DNA of 64,000 nucleotides from Spirochaetaceae bacterium bin103. GTDB taxonomy: Bacteria > Spirochaetota > Spirochaetia > SZUA-6 > Bin103. Shown one piece after another: positions 1 through 8,272 of this stretch. The stretch is from positions 16,443 to 80,442 of the forward strand of contig MPNH01000017.1 of assembly GCA_002238925.1 (NCBI GenBank), given 5' to 3'. A model generated the notes under the pieces. That model had not been told where the DNA came from. It did not search any database and saw only the letters and a program-made list of their open reading frames with translations. The stretch's first letter is position 1, and every line of letters starts with the position of its first letter. The position numbers were made by a program, and so were the translations under genes.

Positions 1-944
1 TCCTCGCGGATCCAGTTGCCGGCCACGTACACGGGCCGGTACAGGGAACGCCGCTTGGGCGGCATGTCGGCGAGCACCGCGGCGGGCGGATCCCAGTTGT
101 GCCACTTGGCGTGAATGGAGTTGTAGCAGTTGAACACGGCAACCCGCGCGCGGTCCGGGTTGCGCCACACCTGGCCGCTGTGGGTCAGCGCCTCGGTGAA
201 CATCAGCACCGAGCCGGCGGGACAGGCACAGGTCTCCCACAGCGACGAATCGGCGGAGAAAATTTCCTCCGGCGCCGGGTAGGCCGCCTTGTGGCTGCCG
301 GACAACAGCAGCGTGCCGCCGTCGTCGCGCCCCACCTCGTTCAGCTCCCACACGATGCGCGTCATCCCGGCGTACGCCCGCCCCGGGAACGCCTGGTAGT
401 GGTGGCAGTCGCCCGGCAGCCGCATCATGCCGTTGCCATTGTGCGGCCCGAACGTGCCGTCGCCCTGCGCGCCGCGGCGGCCGCCGCCGGCCCGGCGCAC
501 CGTGACGAAGCTGTGCTCCTGGCGAAAGCCGTAGCCGGCGTCGTTCTCCAGCGACTCGCCGCCGCCGTCGGTGAACGGGTTGTAGATGAACTCCTGCGCG
601 AAGCCGATCACCACCGGGTGGTCGGTCAGCCGCTGCAGCGGCCCGCCCACCGGCGAGCGCTGGTGCTCGGCGATCGACTCCGGCTCCGCCGCCAGCCGCA
701 GCACGAACTCGCGCATTTCCTCGATCTCCGCCGCATCCAGGACGCCGGGAATCGCCAGCCAGCCCTTGGTATCGAAGTGATACTTCTGCGCCGCGGTCAG
801 CGGCACCACCGGGCGGCCCTCCGAATCGGTGGCCGCGAAGCGCCCCGCGTCGGTCAACACCGGCGCCCCCATGTCCTTGTCCAGCACGAACGCCGGCTGC
901 GCCACCCCGGCCAGCCGCTCCCGCGCCGATTTTCGTTGCATCAT
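1..944 (-). CDS. Phytanoyl-CoA dioxygenase (PhyH)-like Fe(II)/2-oxoglutarate oxygenase, C-terminus cut by window edge
   Basis: The minus-strand frame is open from ATG-ATG at 944/941 to the window edge, giving 314 residues without a stop. The layout fits the PhyH family of non-haem iron, 2-oxoglutarate-dependent hydroxylases. An N-terminal segment reads FDTKGWLAIPGVLDAAEIEE (residues about 57-76). A GGTLLLSGSHKAA stretch lies near 209-221, a candidate distal iron ligand His sits in ALTHSGQVW (about 255), and an Arg in NPDRARVAVF (about 265) could bind 2-oxoglutarate. The proximal ligand is less clear; the CHHYQ motif near 180 is a candidate. The enzyme is probably cytosolic and the substrate is unknown. 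A second, shorter PhyH protein lies at 30255-31106. The family call is firm; the role is not. Confidence 0.8.
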   Translation of the reverse strand, partial: MMQRKSARERLAGVAQPAFVLDKDMGAPVLTDAGRFAATDSEGRPVVPLTAAQKYHFDTKGWLAIPGVLDAAEIEEMREFVLRLAAEPESIAEHQRSPVGGPLQRLTDHPVVIGFAQEFIYNPFTDGGGESLENDAGYGFRQEHSFVTVRRAGGGRRGAQGDGTFGPHNGNGMMRLPGDCHHYQAFPGRAYAGMTRIVWELNEVGRDDGGTLLLSGSHKAAYPAPEEIFSADSSLWETCACPAGSVLMFTEALTHSGQVWRNPDRARVAVFNCYNSIHAKWHNWDPPAAVLADMPPKRRSLYRPVYVAGNWIRE

Positions 945-1019
945 GGCACCCGAGTGTAGTGAGCACGGCGTCACTTCGCCAGGAGCCCGCCGGGAGCCCG
1001 CACAGCTGCAACAATAAGG

Positions 1020-2087
1020 TTGACAATAAAGCTGTGTACCGTCACCATTCAGGTCGTGTTGGCTGGTACACGTCAACGAGGCAGGTCAATCCGCCGTTAC
1101 ATCGCCGAGAGGTTAGACTCAGACTCTCAAGACGTTGTTCGAGACACGGCGTGTAGGTTCGGTATTTCCCGCCAGGCAGTAAACAAACACATGCGCCGCT
1201 TGCTGGATGATGGACATGTAGTCGCGCGAGGTACCACGCGAAACCGGAAATACTCTCTTGCCGTCATTCATCGCAGGAAACTCCGATTGAGCCTGGATCA
1301 AGAGCGCGATGAAGATGTGGTATGGAGACACCATATTCGACCGCTCCTTCCGGACTTGTGCGACAACGCGACCAGAATATGGCAATACGGGTTCCTGGAG
1401 ATTATGAATAACGCAATCGATCATTCGTCCGGGAGCAGGGTCGAAATTGTCGTCAAGCGCACAGTCACCAGTGCAGAGATCATGATCAAGGATGACGGAT
1501 ATGGAATCTTCAGAAAGATCAAAGATTCCTTGAGCCTGGAAGACGATCGCCATGCGGTATTCGAATTGTCGAAAGGCAAGTTGACGACCGATCCCGATAA
1601 CCACACGGGAGAGGGTATATTTTTTACGTCTCGAATGTTCGACAGGTTTTCCATTCTATCCGGTAGTGTGGCCTTTCAACACTGGGCAGCCGATGAGGAC
1701 TACTGGATCCTCGAGAACACGAAGAATGTTGCGGGAACAGCAATCTTTCTGACCCTATCGAACCACACGAGTCGAACACCCCGACAGATCTTCGATGCTT
1801 TTTCGGACGACGACTATGCGTTCAGCAAAACCGTTGTACCGGTGGATCTGGCACGATACGGAGATGACGCTTTGATCTCGCGTTCACAAGCGCGGCGTGT
1901 CATGGCGCGCCTAGATCGATTTAGCACCGTTCTACTCAACTTCAAGAATGTTGAGCAAGTGGGGCAAGGATTCGCCGACGAAATCTTCCGGGTATTCGCG
2001 CGCACCCATCCCGACATCAACCTCGTTCCAATCAATGTCAATCAACAAGTCATATCCATGATCAAGAGGGCAAACCCCGGTATATGA
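1020..2087 (+). CDS. Single-chain regulator: winged HTH + GHKL-type ATPase + STAS-like DUF4325 domain
   Basis: Up to 355 residues. A winged-helix DNA-binding segment covers about 20-80 (FGISRQAVNKHMRRL). A GHKL/HATPase fold covers about 115-250, with an N-box FLEIMNNAIDH (125-135), G1 IKDDGYGIF (156-164) and G2 HTGEGIFF (195-202). A C-terminal DUF4325 STAS-like domain covers about 283-345 (LISRSQARRVMARL, GQGFADEIFRVFAR). There is no phosphoacceptor His domain, so this is not a classical histidine kinase. The combination looks like an anti-sigma ATPase and a STAS antagonist in one chain, which suggests a self-contained switch; that is inference. GC content is visibly lower than in its neighbours (about half G+C), a sign of transfer. 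The start is uncertain: TTG 1020 has no ribosome site, and TTGACA at 1020-1025 could instead be the -35 of a promoter giving a near-leaderless GTG start at 1056. Confidence 0.8.
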   Translation: MTIKLCTVTIQVVLAGTRQRGRSIRRYIAERLDSDSQDVVRDTACRFGISRQAVNKHMRRLLDDGHVVARGTTRNRKYSLAVIHRRKLRLSLDQERDEDVVWRHHIRPLLPDLCDNATRIWQYGFLEIMNNAIDHSSGSRVEIVVKRTVTSAEIMIKDDGYGIFRKIKDSLSLEDDRHAVFELSKGKLTTDPDNHTGEGIFFTSRMFDRFSILSGSVAFQHWAADEDYWILENTKNVAGTAIFLTLSNHTSRTPRQIFDAFSDDDYAFSKTVVPVDLARYGDDALISRSQARRVMARLDRFSTVLLNFKNVEQVGQGFADEIFRVFARTHPDINLVPINVNQQVISMIKRANPGI

Positions 2088-2153
2088 CGTGCAGTGCTAA
2101 TGTTTGTACCCGGGTCGACCGGAGGCAACGTTGCGCGTAGGGTATCCGTTGCA

Positions 2154-3959
2154 ATGACGAACTCACTCGGGCACCGCGCCGCCGCGCCACTCGATCTGGA
2201 GGAACGCGCCGAGCTTGCCCTCAACGCACTGACCCGTAACGTCGACCCCGGGTTGCGCTACACGCTCTACTTCGACTGCCGGCTCCAGCTCGACCCGCCA
2301 GTGCTCAGCCATCACCCCTACTGGGACCACTGCGACGGCACCGGGCGCACCTACGCGGCCCTCCTGTTGGCGCGCGAGATGACCGGAAGCGATACCGGCG
2401 GCGAGATTGACGCCCACCTCCAGCGGCTGGTGGCTTCGTATCAGGGTGAGCAGGGCCTGTGCTGGATCCCGGCGCCCGACTATCCGCCCGCCGCCACCCG
2501 TCGTCCGCTGCCGCCGGTAGCGGAGTTCTGGGGCCAGCGCGGCTGCCTGATGGCGTACGTGACCGCCTACCAGCGCAGCACCGACCCCGGCGAACGTGCC
2601 ACCCTGCGCGGGCGGATCGACGCGCTGATCCACGGACTGAAGAGCATCGCCCTGGAACGCGACGGCCGCCTCTACTATCCGGTGCCGCCACGGGAGCGTC
2701 CGGTCGACGCCGACGAGCTGTTCTACCCGCGCGGCGGCTGGCAGGGCGGCGATGAGCCGCGCGGCACCGGGGTGATGTGCGCCGCCGCACCGGTTCTGCG
2801 GCCCATAGTCCAGTACCTGATGACCGGCGCCCGCAACCCGGAAGCGGTCGCCCTGTGCGACGGGCTGGCGCGCTACGTGGTGGAGCGCGCGGACGACTTC
2901 GGGCCGGACGGCAGCTTCCGCGGCCACTTTCACAGCCGGGTGGCCACGGCGGCCGGGATCCTCCTGTGGGGCCGGTATTCCGAACAGCCCGACCTGGTAC
3001 GGTGGGCGCACGCCGTCTACCGCTTTGCGCGCACCGTCGGTACCAGCTTCGGCTGGTTCCCGGAGTTCGTTGGCGAGCATGCCTGCGAGACCTGCGGCAT
3101 TACCGACATGATTGACCTTGCCATCCTGCTCGCGGGCGCCGGACACCCGCAGTATTGGAGCGACGCGGAGCGGTTCGGGCGCAATCATCTGGCCGAGTCG
3201 CAGTTCCTCGATGCCGCCTGGGAACGCCAGGTACCGAAGCTTGGCGCAACCGCAACCGCCGAGTTCATCGACTCCTGTGCGCCGGTGCAACTGAAGCGCG
3301 AGGGCGTGCGCGACGTGCTGCCGGGGGCATTCTCCGGAGGCAGCGCACCCAATGCGGTCATCGACACGCGCCGCGGCCACTGGTGGATGGGCTGCTGCAA
3401 CGCGCACGGCGTGCACGGCCTGTTTCTGTTGTGGAAACACGCGGTGCAGGCAACCCGGACCGCGGTGCGCGTCAACATGCTGTTCAACCGCTCCACGCCC
3501 TGGGCCGATGTCCGCAGCCACCTGCCGCGGGAGGGACGGGTCGAAGTTACAATGCGGCAGCACGGGACGCTTGCCGTGCGCATACCGGATGATGTGCCGC
3601 GCGCTGCGGTCGCCGTCGACTGGTCCTCGTCACCGTCGTCGATGTCACGGAGCGACCGTACCGACTCACCCGCCCCCTGGGTGTGGAACGACGGCGCCGT
3701 TCAGGTGGAGGGCTTGCGACCGGGAGCGAAGGTGACGATCGGCTTCCCCCTCGCGGAGCGGGACGAGTCGACTTCCGTGCTCGGCGACGAGTATCGCGTG
3801 TCCTGGCGCGGCGACACGGTCATGGCCATCGACCCGCCGGGACGCACCGGCCCCCTGTACCGGCGCCGCGCCGAGCAGGCCGCGAACGACGAGCCGCGCC
3901 CCAACGGCGCAGGGCACCGAGCGTCCCGCCCGGCACGCTCTTCCCGCGTTACGTGGTAG
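2154..3959 (+). CDS. GH127-like (six-hairpin) glycosidase with E-x-C / CC zinc-site motif
   Basis: About 601 residues from ATG 2154; an upstream in-frame ATG at 2094 would add 20 residues with no homology signal. The sequence looks like the alpha/alpha-barrel beta-L-arabinofuranosidase family GH127 (DUF1680). An E-x-C element lies in HACETCGITDM (Glu and Cys near 312/314) and a paired Cys in MGCCNAHG (near 413/414). In characterised GH127 enzymes, Glu-x-Cys and Cys-Cys bind zinc and one Cys of the pair is the nucleophile. No signal peptide is seen, so the protein is probably cytosolic. It would act on a short imported glycoside. It is convergent with the epimerase operon at 3973-7437, which suits a sugar or sugar-acid catabolic locus. 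The substrate is unknown; the spacing between the metal motifs is longer than I remember for the type enzyme, so a divergent subfamily is possible. Confidence 0.65.
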   Translation: MTNSLGHRAAAPLDLEERAELALNALTRNVDPGLRYTLYFDCRLQLDPPVLSHHPYWDHCDGTGRTYAALLLAREMTGSDTGGEIDAHLQRLVASYQGEQGLCWIPAPDYPPAATRRPLPPVAEFWGQRGCLMAYVTAYQRSTDPGERATLRGRIDALIHGLKSIALERDGRLYYPVPPRERPVDADELFYPRGGWQGGDEPRGTGVMCAAAPVLRPIVQYLMTGARNPEAVALCDGLARYVVERADDFGPDGSFRGHFHSRVATAAGILLWGRYSEQPDLVRWAHAVYRFARTVGTSFGWFPEFVGEHACETCGITDMIDLAILLAGAGHPQYWSDAERFGRNHLAESQFLDAAWERQVPKLGATATAEFIDSCAPVQLKREGVRDVLPGAFSGGSAPNAVIDTRRGHWWMGCCNAHGVHGLFLLWKHAVQATRTAVRVNMLFNRSTPWADVRSHLPREGRVEVTMRQHGTLAVRIPDDVPRAAVAVDWSSSPSSMSRSDRTDSPAPWVWNDGAVQVEGLRPGAKVTIGFPLAERDESTSVLGDEYRVSWRGDTVMAIDPPGRTGPLYRRRAEQAANDEPRPNGAGHRASRPARSSRVTW

Positions 3960-3972
3960 GCGCCGCCGTATC

Positions 3973-5037
3973 TCAGCGGACGGCGGCGCCGCCGTAGCGG
4001 AGCCCGGTGGGCACGACGTCGGTTTCGCGCCCGGCACGGATGGCGAGCGCGGCGTCGAGCGTGCTCCAGAAGTCGTGGTCGGGCGTGTAGCCGAGCAGCT
4101 CGCGCACCTTGGTGTGGTCGAACTCGAAGTAGTTGGGCGACGGCATGCGCACGTCCGCATAGCTGGCCCCGAGGCGCTCGGCGAGGGCCGGCACCAGCTC
4201 CTCCCAAACAGTAAGCAGGCCGCCCACCGTGAACGCCTCGCCCACCGCGGCGTCGGCGTCCAGGGCCAGCGCCAGGCCCTTGGCGATGTCGCGCACGTCG
4301 GCCCACTCCTGCTTGAAGGTGCGCCCGTCGGGACAGCGGCTGATCAGCAGGCGCTTTCCCGCATCCCAGGCCGTGTCGAGCTGGCGCAGGGCCTCCCGCT
4401 CCGCCGGCGACGGGTCGGGCAGCGCCCGCAACCGTTCGCGCGTCCTGCCCAGGCTCCAGTGCTGGGGAATGCCGTCCTCGTCGAGCAACTCGCTTGGCTC
4501 CAGCACCGTGGTGAATCGGCACACCACCGTCGGCACTCCGTACTGGTGGTGGTAGTTCATGCACAGCTCCTCACCGATCCACTTGGTCAGGAAATAGGGC
4601 ATCAGCTTGCTGTCGCTGACCTCGTCCTCGCGGATGGGGCGCTCGAACAGGCGTCCGTCATCCTGCGTGCGCCAGTACACCGCCTCCGTGCAGGCGTACA
4701 CCAGGCGGTGCAGGTCCGGCGCATGGGCGCGGATCGCCTCCAGCACGTGTATGGTGCCGAGCCCGTTGATCTGCAGGTACTCGATGTTGTCGTGCGGCGA
4801 GGCGAACGCGGCGGCAATGTGGTACACGGCGTCGACGCCCCGCACCGCGCGTTGCACGGCGTCGTAGTCGCGCAGGTCGCCCTCCACCAGCTCGACGTTC
4901 GCGAAGCCGTCCAACTTGTGCGCCCGGCTGGCGTCGCCGGGGAACACAAAGCCGCGGATCTCGTGGCCCTGCCCGAGCAGCCGGCGCACCAGGTTGGCGC
5001 CGATGCGTCCGTTGGAACCGGTAACCAGAATCTTCAC
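3973..5037 (-). CDS. NAD(P)-dependent epimerase/dehydratase (extended SDR)
   Basis: 354 residues, typical of the extended short-chain dehydrogenase family that acts on nucleotide sugars, sugar acids or similar substrates. The Rossmann motif TGSNGRIG is at residues 6-13, the catalytic Tyr-xxx-Lys is Y148/K152 in PYFLTKW, and the Ser/Thr position lies in VYACTEAVY (about T117). The start is GTG 5037, with a GGAGG-containing stretch just upstream. It begins 4 bp after the stop of the enolase-superfamily gene at 5042, so the two are translationally close and co-transcribed. With that gene and the Gfo/Idh gene upstream it forms a three-gene catabolic operon. The exact substrate cannot be read from the sequence. 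Confidence 0.85.
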   Translation of the reverse strand: MKILVTGSNGRIGANLVRRLLGQGHEIRGFVFPGDASRAHKLDGFANVELVEGDLRDYDAVQRAVRGVDAVYHIAAAFASPHDNIEYLQINGLGTIHVLEAIRAHAPDLHRLVYACTEAVYWRTQDDGRLFERPIREDEVSDSKLMPYFLTKWIGEELCMNYHHQYGVPTVVCRFTTVLEPSELLDEDGIPQHWSLGRTRERLRALPDPSPAEREALRQLDTAWDAGKRLLISRCPDGRTFKQEWADVRDIAKGLALALDADAAVGEAFTVGGLLTVWEELVPALAERLGASYADVRMPSPNYFEFDHTKVRELLGYTPDHDFWSTLDAALAIRAGRETDVVPTGLRYGGAAVR

Positions 5038-5041
5038 GCTC

Positions 5042-6175
5042 CTACGCCTCCACGCGGTAGCCGCCGGCGGCGCGCACGCCGCGCTCGATCAGTTCCGGCT
5101 CCAGGTCGAAGCCGGCGCCGGGAGTGTCCGGCACCAGCAGCTTGCCGTCGCGCAACTCCCAACCGTCCAGAACGAATCCCTCGGTGTCGGCGGGGGCCGC
5201 CTCCTGCACGGCGAAGTTGGGCACCGATGCCGCGAAGTGGGCATGCGCGTAGCGCTCGATGATCGAGCCCCAGCAGTGCGGGGCGCAGCGCGCGCCCCAC
5301 GGCTCGATGCGCGCCGCGGTGGCCTTCCACCAGGTCAACCCCAGAGCGCGGAAGTCGTGCTGCACCACGTCGATGTCGCCCGCCTCCACCATGGCGAAGA
5401 AGGTAGGCGGCGGCGGGCCCGATTCGCCGTCGGCCACCAGGGTCGCGTAGCCGCGTTGGCGGATGAACTGCTTCAGGTCGGCGTTGAGCGCCGGATCCTC
5501 GCCGAACGGTTCCTCGAACCAGTACAGGCCGGCATCGGCGCACGCGTCCAGGGTGTCCTTGGTGCTGTTCAGGGTGCCGCCGTTGTTGGCATCCACCAGG
5601 ATCTTGGCATCGGGACCGGCCGCCTCCCGTACGGTGTGAATCACCAGCACGTCGCGATCCAGGCCGGCGGCGGTGGGCATCCAGCGCGCCCCGCGGCCGA
5701 TCTTGATCTTGAAGTTGCGGTAGCCGTAGCGGTGGCCGGTGGCAACTTCCTCCCGGAAGATCTCCCGCGCCCCCTCGTCGTCGGCCGCCAGATCGTCGAT
5801 GTAGACGGACCCGTCATACAGCTCGACGGAGCGGCTGCCGCGCGCCCCTAGCAGCCGGTACAGCGGCACGCCCTGCAGCCGGGCCGCGAGGTCCCAAAGC
5901 GGCAGGTCGATGGCAGCGCCGTCATCCAGCGAGCCATCCGGCAGGCTGAACAGCTCACCCAGGCGGCGGCCCGCCAGCGCCTCGGCGCCGGCCCGCTCCA
6001 GCCGCGACCAGCCTACCCCGACCGCTCCGCTCGCGGTGTGCACGCGCACCACCGAATCCTGCACCACGGTGCCGTGCGCGCCGCTGCGCGCGTTGCAGCC
6101 AACGTCGCGCGGCCGCGGGCTGTGTACCTCGATGCGCTCGATCCGGGTAATCCGCTCGCGCGAGATGTCGCTCAT
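5042..6175 (-). CDS. Mandelate racemase/muconate lactonizing (enolase) superfamily protein, probable sugar-acid dehydratase
   Basis: 377 residues from ATG 6175, chosen because GGGGAGGG lies just upstream; a longer frame to 6232 has no such site. Enolase-superfamily features are clear: the K-x-K pair K156/K158 in YRNFKIKIG, metal ligands D195 (LVDANNG), E221 (WFEEPFGED) and an acidic site near 249-251 (VADGES), and a late H300 in CAPHCWGS. These enzymes abstract the proton alpha to a carboxylate under Mg2+ catalysis, giving racemisation or dehydration of acid sugars and similar compounds. It sits between a Gfo/Idh oxidoreductase and an NAD epimerase, which points to acid-sugar catabolism. Which acid is used is not deducible. 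Confidence 0.85.
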   Translation of the reverse strand: MSDISRERITRIERIEVHSPRPRDVGCNARSGAHGTVVQDSVVRVHTASGAVGVGWSRLERAGAEALAGRRLGELFSLPDGSLDDGAAIDLPLWDLAARLQGVPLYRLLGARGSRSVELYDGSVYIDDLAADDEGAREIFREEVATGHRYGYRNFKIKIGRGARWMPTAAGLDRDVLVIHTVREAAGPDAKILVDANNGGTLNSTKDTLDACADAGLYWFEEPFGEDPALNADLKQFIRQRGYATLVADGESGPPPPTFFAMVEAGDIDVVQHDFRALGLTWWKATAARIEPWGARCAPHCWGSIIERYAHAHFAASVPNFAVQEAAPADTEGFVLDGWELRDGKLLVPDTPGAGFDLEPELIERGVRAAGGYRVEA

Positions 6176-6279
6176 CCGGTGGCCCTCCCCAAGTTGCGCC
6201 GCAGCGTGCGTTGAAGCACCGTCGAAACGCAACCCCCACCTTCAAGCGCGGGCAATCCGGAAACCGGAACTGCGAACGC

Positions 6280-7437
6280 TCATGCTATCGGCCATGCCAT
6301 CCCTTCTCCTCGTACGATACGCGAGCGGCTTTCGTAGCGGCCCGGCCACTCGACCGCCAGCTCGCCGCGCTCCACCATCAGGCTGAGCGGGTTGAGCCGC
6401 GTCTTCAGCGGCAGCGGAATGCGTCGGCGCTTGCGTGCCGATTCGTACAGCGCCATCATGATTTCCTGCACCGCGCGGCCGCGGTCGGCGCCGCTGATCG
6501 GCCGTTCGATCCTGCCTTCGACCCAGTCCACCGCCTCCCGGCACTGCCGCGCCCAGCAGTCGTGCCACGGTGCCTCGACCTCGCGCCAGCCACCGGTCTC
6601 CGCGCTGAGGTAGCGAGCGGTGCCACGTTCGCAGTTGTAGCGCGCCGAGGGCCCCTCGGGCATGTACATCGGCGCGTCCGAGGGAACCTCCTCCGCCGGC
6701 GGTGCGGCGGTACCCAGTTCCATCATGCCCTCGCTGCCGATGACGCGGCAGGTCTGCTCTCCGGCGCAGCCGCTTTCGATCAGCAGGGTGGCGCCGTCGG
6801 CACAGCCGGCCAGCCCGATGCAGGTTTCCTCGGCGGGGACGCCGCGCTCGAACAGATCGGTGCTGCGCTCCACGGCGCCCACGACCCACTCGACCTCCGG
6901 CTCATCCATCAGGAACAGGGCCAGCCGGATGTTGTGGGAGCTGACGTTGAGCAGGTTGCCGCCCGCCTGCACCGTCACCTGCCGGATGCGGCCGATGGCC
7001 CCCGCACGCAGCAGTTCGCGGGCACGCAGCCAGGTTGCGTGGTGCGGCCGCTGGTAGGCCACCAGCAACCGCACGCCGTTGCGCTCGCAGGCGGTGAGCA
7101 TGGCGTCGGCCTGTCCCAGGTCCAACGCCATCGGTTTCTGGCAGATGATGGCGCGCGGCCGCCGGGCGGCCGCGGCGATCACCATCTCGGCGTGCTGGCC
7201 ATGCCAGGAACAGACATCCACGAAATCCGGACGCTCGCGGTCCAGCATGTCCCGGTAGTCGGCGTAGCGCTGCGCCTCGTCCACCTCGAAGAAGGCGCCG
7301 AACTCGCGCAGCGCGTCGGGGTTGCTGTCGGCGACGGCAGCGATGCGGGTGGGACGGCCCGGCACTCCGAGCCAGCCGCGGGCGTGGACCCGGGCGATCA
7401 TGCCGCAGGCGACGATCGCCGTCCGGTAACGGCTCAT
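6280..7437 (-). CDS. Gfo/Idh/MocA family NAD(P)-dependent oxidoreductase
   Basis: About 385 residues from ATG 7437; a 9-residue longer version is possible. The N-terminal Rossmann segment is YRTAIVACGMIARVH, somewhat divergent from GxGxxG (the second Gly is kept). The conserved lysine motif appears as CQKPMALDLGQ, where the usual E-K-P is Q-K-P. A downstream alpha/beta domain follows. The family oxidises or reduces sugars, cyclitols and sugar acids with NAD(P). It is the first gene of a minus-strand operon with the enolase-superfamily gene (104-bp gap) and the epimerase. Co-regulation in sugar catabolism is inferred from gene order. Confidence 0.85.
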   Translation of the reverse strand: MSRYRTAIVACGMIARVHARGWLGVPGRPTRIAAVADSNPDALREFGAFFEVDEAQRYADYRDMLDRERPDFVDVCSWHGQHAEMVIAAAARRPRAIICQKPMALDLGQADAMLTACERNGVRLLVAYQRPHHATWLRARELLRAGAIGRIRQVTVQAGGNLLNVSSHNIRLALFLMDEPEVEWVVGAVERSTDLFERGVPAEETCIGLAGCADGATLLIESGCAGEQTCRVIGSEGMMELGTAAPPAEEVPSDAPMYMPEGPSARYNCERGTARYLSAETGGWREVEAPWHDCWARQCREAVDWVEGRIERPISGADRGRAVQEIMMALYESARKRRRIPLPLKTRLNPLSLMVERGELAVEWPGRYESRSRIVRGEGMAWPIA

Positions 7438-7606
7438 CGGCGACACTATAGCCGCCGGCGCCATAAGGGGACACCACGCTGCCGGTGACGACGAGGGTGT
7501 CCCGCGAGCCGCGACAGGAACGCCTGCCCGGCGCTACGGCGCATTGACCAATGAAGCGGCAGCGAGAGATACCCCGTTGTGGGAGGTACGACAAGAGGCG
7601 CCGCCG

Positions 7607-7635
7607 GTGACACCGGACGCGGCAGAGGATAGAAT
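7607..7635 (+). promoter_or_regulatory. Candidate sigma70-type promoter for the coiled-coil gene
   Basis: GTGACA (7607-7612) is followed after 17 bp by TAGAAT (7630-7635), upstream of the ATG at 7672. The boxes are good matches but the site is predicted by eye only. Confidence 0.4.
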
Positions 7636-7671
7636 CTCAGCCGGGAGCGGAGGGCGCCGGGGAGAGTGTAC

Positions 7672-8226
7672 ATGAGCGTAGAGTTGATCGGCATCATCGC
7701 GGCTACCATCGCCCTCGGTAGCGCCCTGCTTGCCTCGATACGCAGCCTTCGTCAGGAAGTGCGCGACCTGCGGGCAGACATGCAGGCCATGGAAGGCGGG
7801 TTGCGGGCAGACATGCAAACCATGGGAAGCGGGTTGCGGGCAGACATGCAAACCATGGGAAGCGAGTTGCGGGCAGACATGCAAACCATGGGAAGCGAGT
7901 TGCGGAGCGAGACGAATGCACTACGCGAGGAGACCGGGACCTCCGATGCCACGTTGCGCGACACCATCCAGGCCTCCGATGCGGCTCTACGCGAAGACAT
8001 CCGGGCCTTGGAGAGCAGCCTGCGCGGCGACCTAGCGGCGTTGCGCGAGGAAACTGCTTCCTCCGATGCCGCGCTACGGGCCGAGATGCAAGCCGGATTC
8101 AAGGAACTCGGCGAGCGGGTGACCGGCGTCGGCGACCGGCTGTCGAAGGTCGAGGGCATCATCGAAGGGTTATTCTGGAGCGGGCGCAACCAACCGCCGG
8201 ACAAGCCGCGCGAGGGTGCCGCATAA
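7672..8226 (+). CDS. Membrane-anchored coiled-coil protein with hendecad repeats
   Basis: 184 residues from ATG 7672; GGGGAG lies 5-10 bases upstream, and a GTG two codons earlier is the alternative. Residues about 3-22 (VELIGIIAATIALGSALLAS) form one membrane helix. The rest is a long, charged coiled coil built from 11-residue units (LRADMQTMGSE and variants), with later units such as ALREETASSDA, and a short Pro-rich tail. Similar short proteins of unknown function occur in many environmental bacteria. The 33-bp units are nearly identical in DNA, so copy number may change by slippage. It is convergent with the dehalogenase gene at 8273. No enzymatic domain is visible; a scaffold or envelope role is a guess. 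Confidence 0.75.
   Translation: MSVELIGIIAATIALGSALLASIRSLRQEVRDLRADMQAMEGGLRADMQTMGSGLRADMQTMGSELRADMQTMGSELRSETNALREETGTSDATLRDTIQASDAALREDIRALESSLRGDLAALREETASSDAALRAEMQAGFKELGERVTGVGDRLSKVEGIIEGLFWSGRNQPPDKPREGAA
7768..7899. repeat. 33-bp tandem repeat, four copies
   Basis: Three copies (7801-7833, 7834-7866, 7867-7899) differ by one base near the end; a fourth at 7768-7800 is diverged. The unit encodes the 11-residue coiled-coil step LRADMQTMGSE/G, so gain or loss of a unit keeps the frame. Confidence 0.9.
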
Positions 8227-8272
8227 CATTGACCGTGGGTTGCCCGGTGCGGCGCAGGCTCCCATACGCGAG

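Noticed and set aside
99..959. 286-codon plus-strand open frame over the PhyH gene
   Set aside because: Arg/Ala/His-rich composition with no domain; it is the complement of the PhyH frame, which carries clear motifs.
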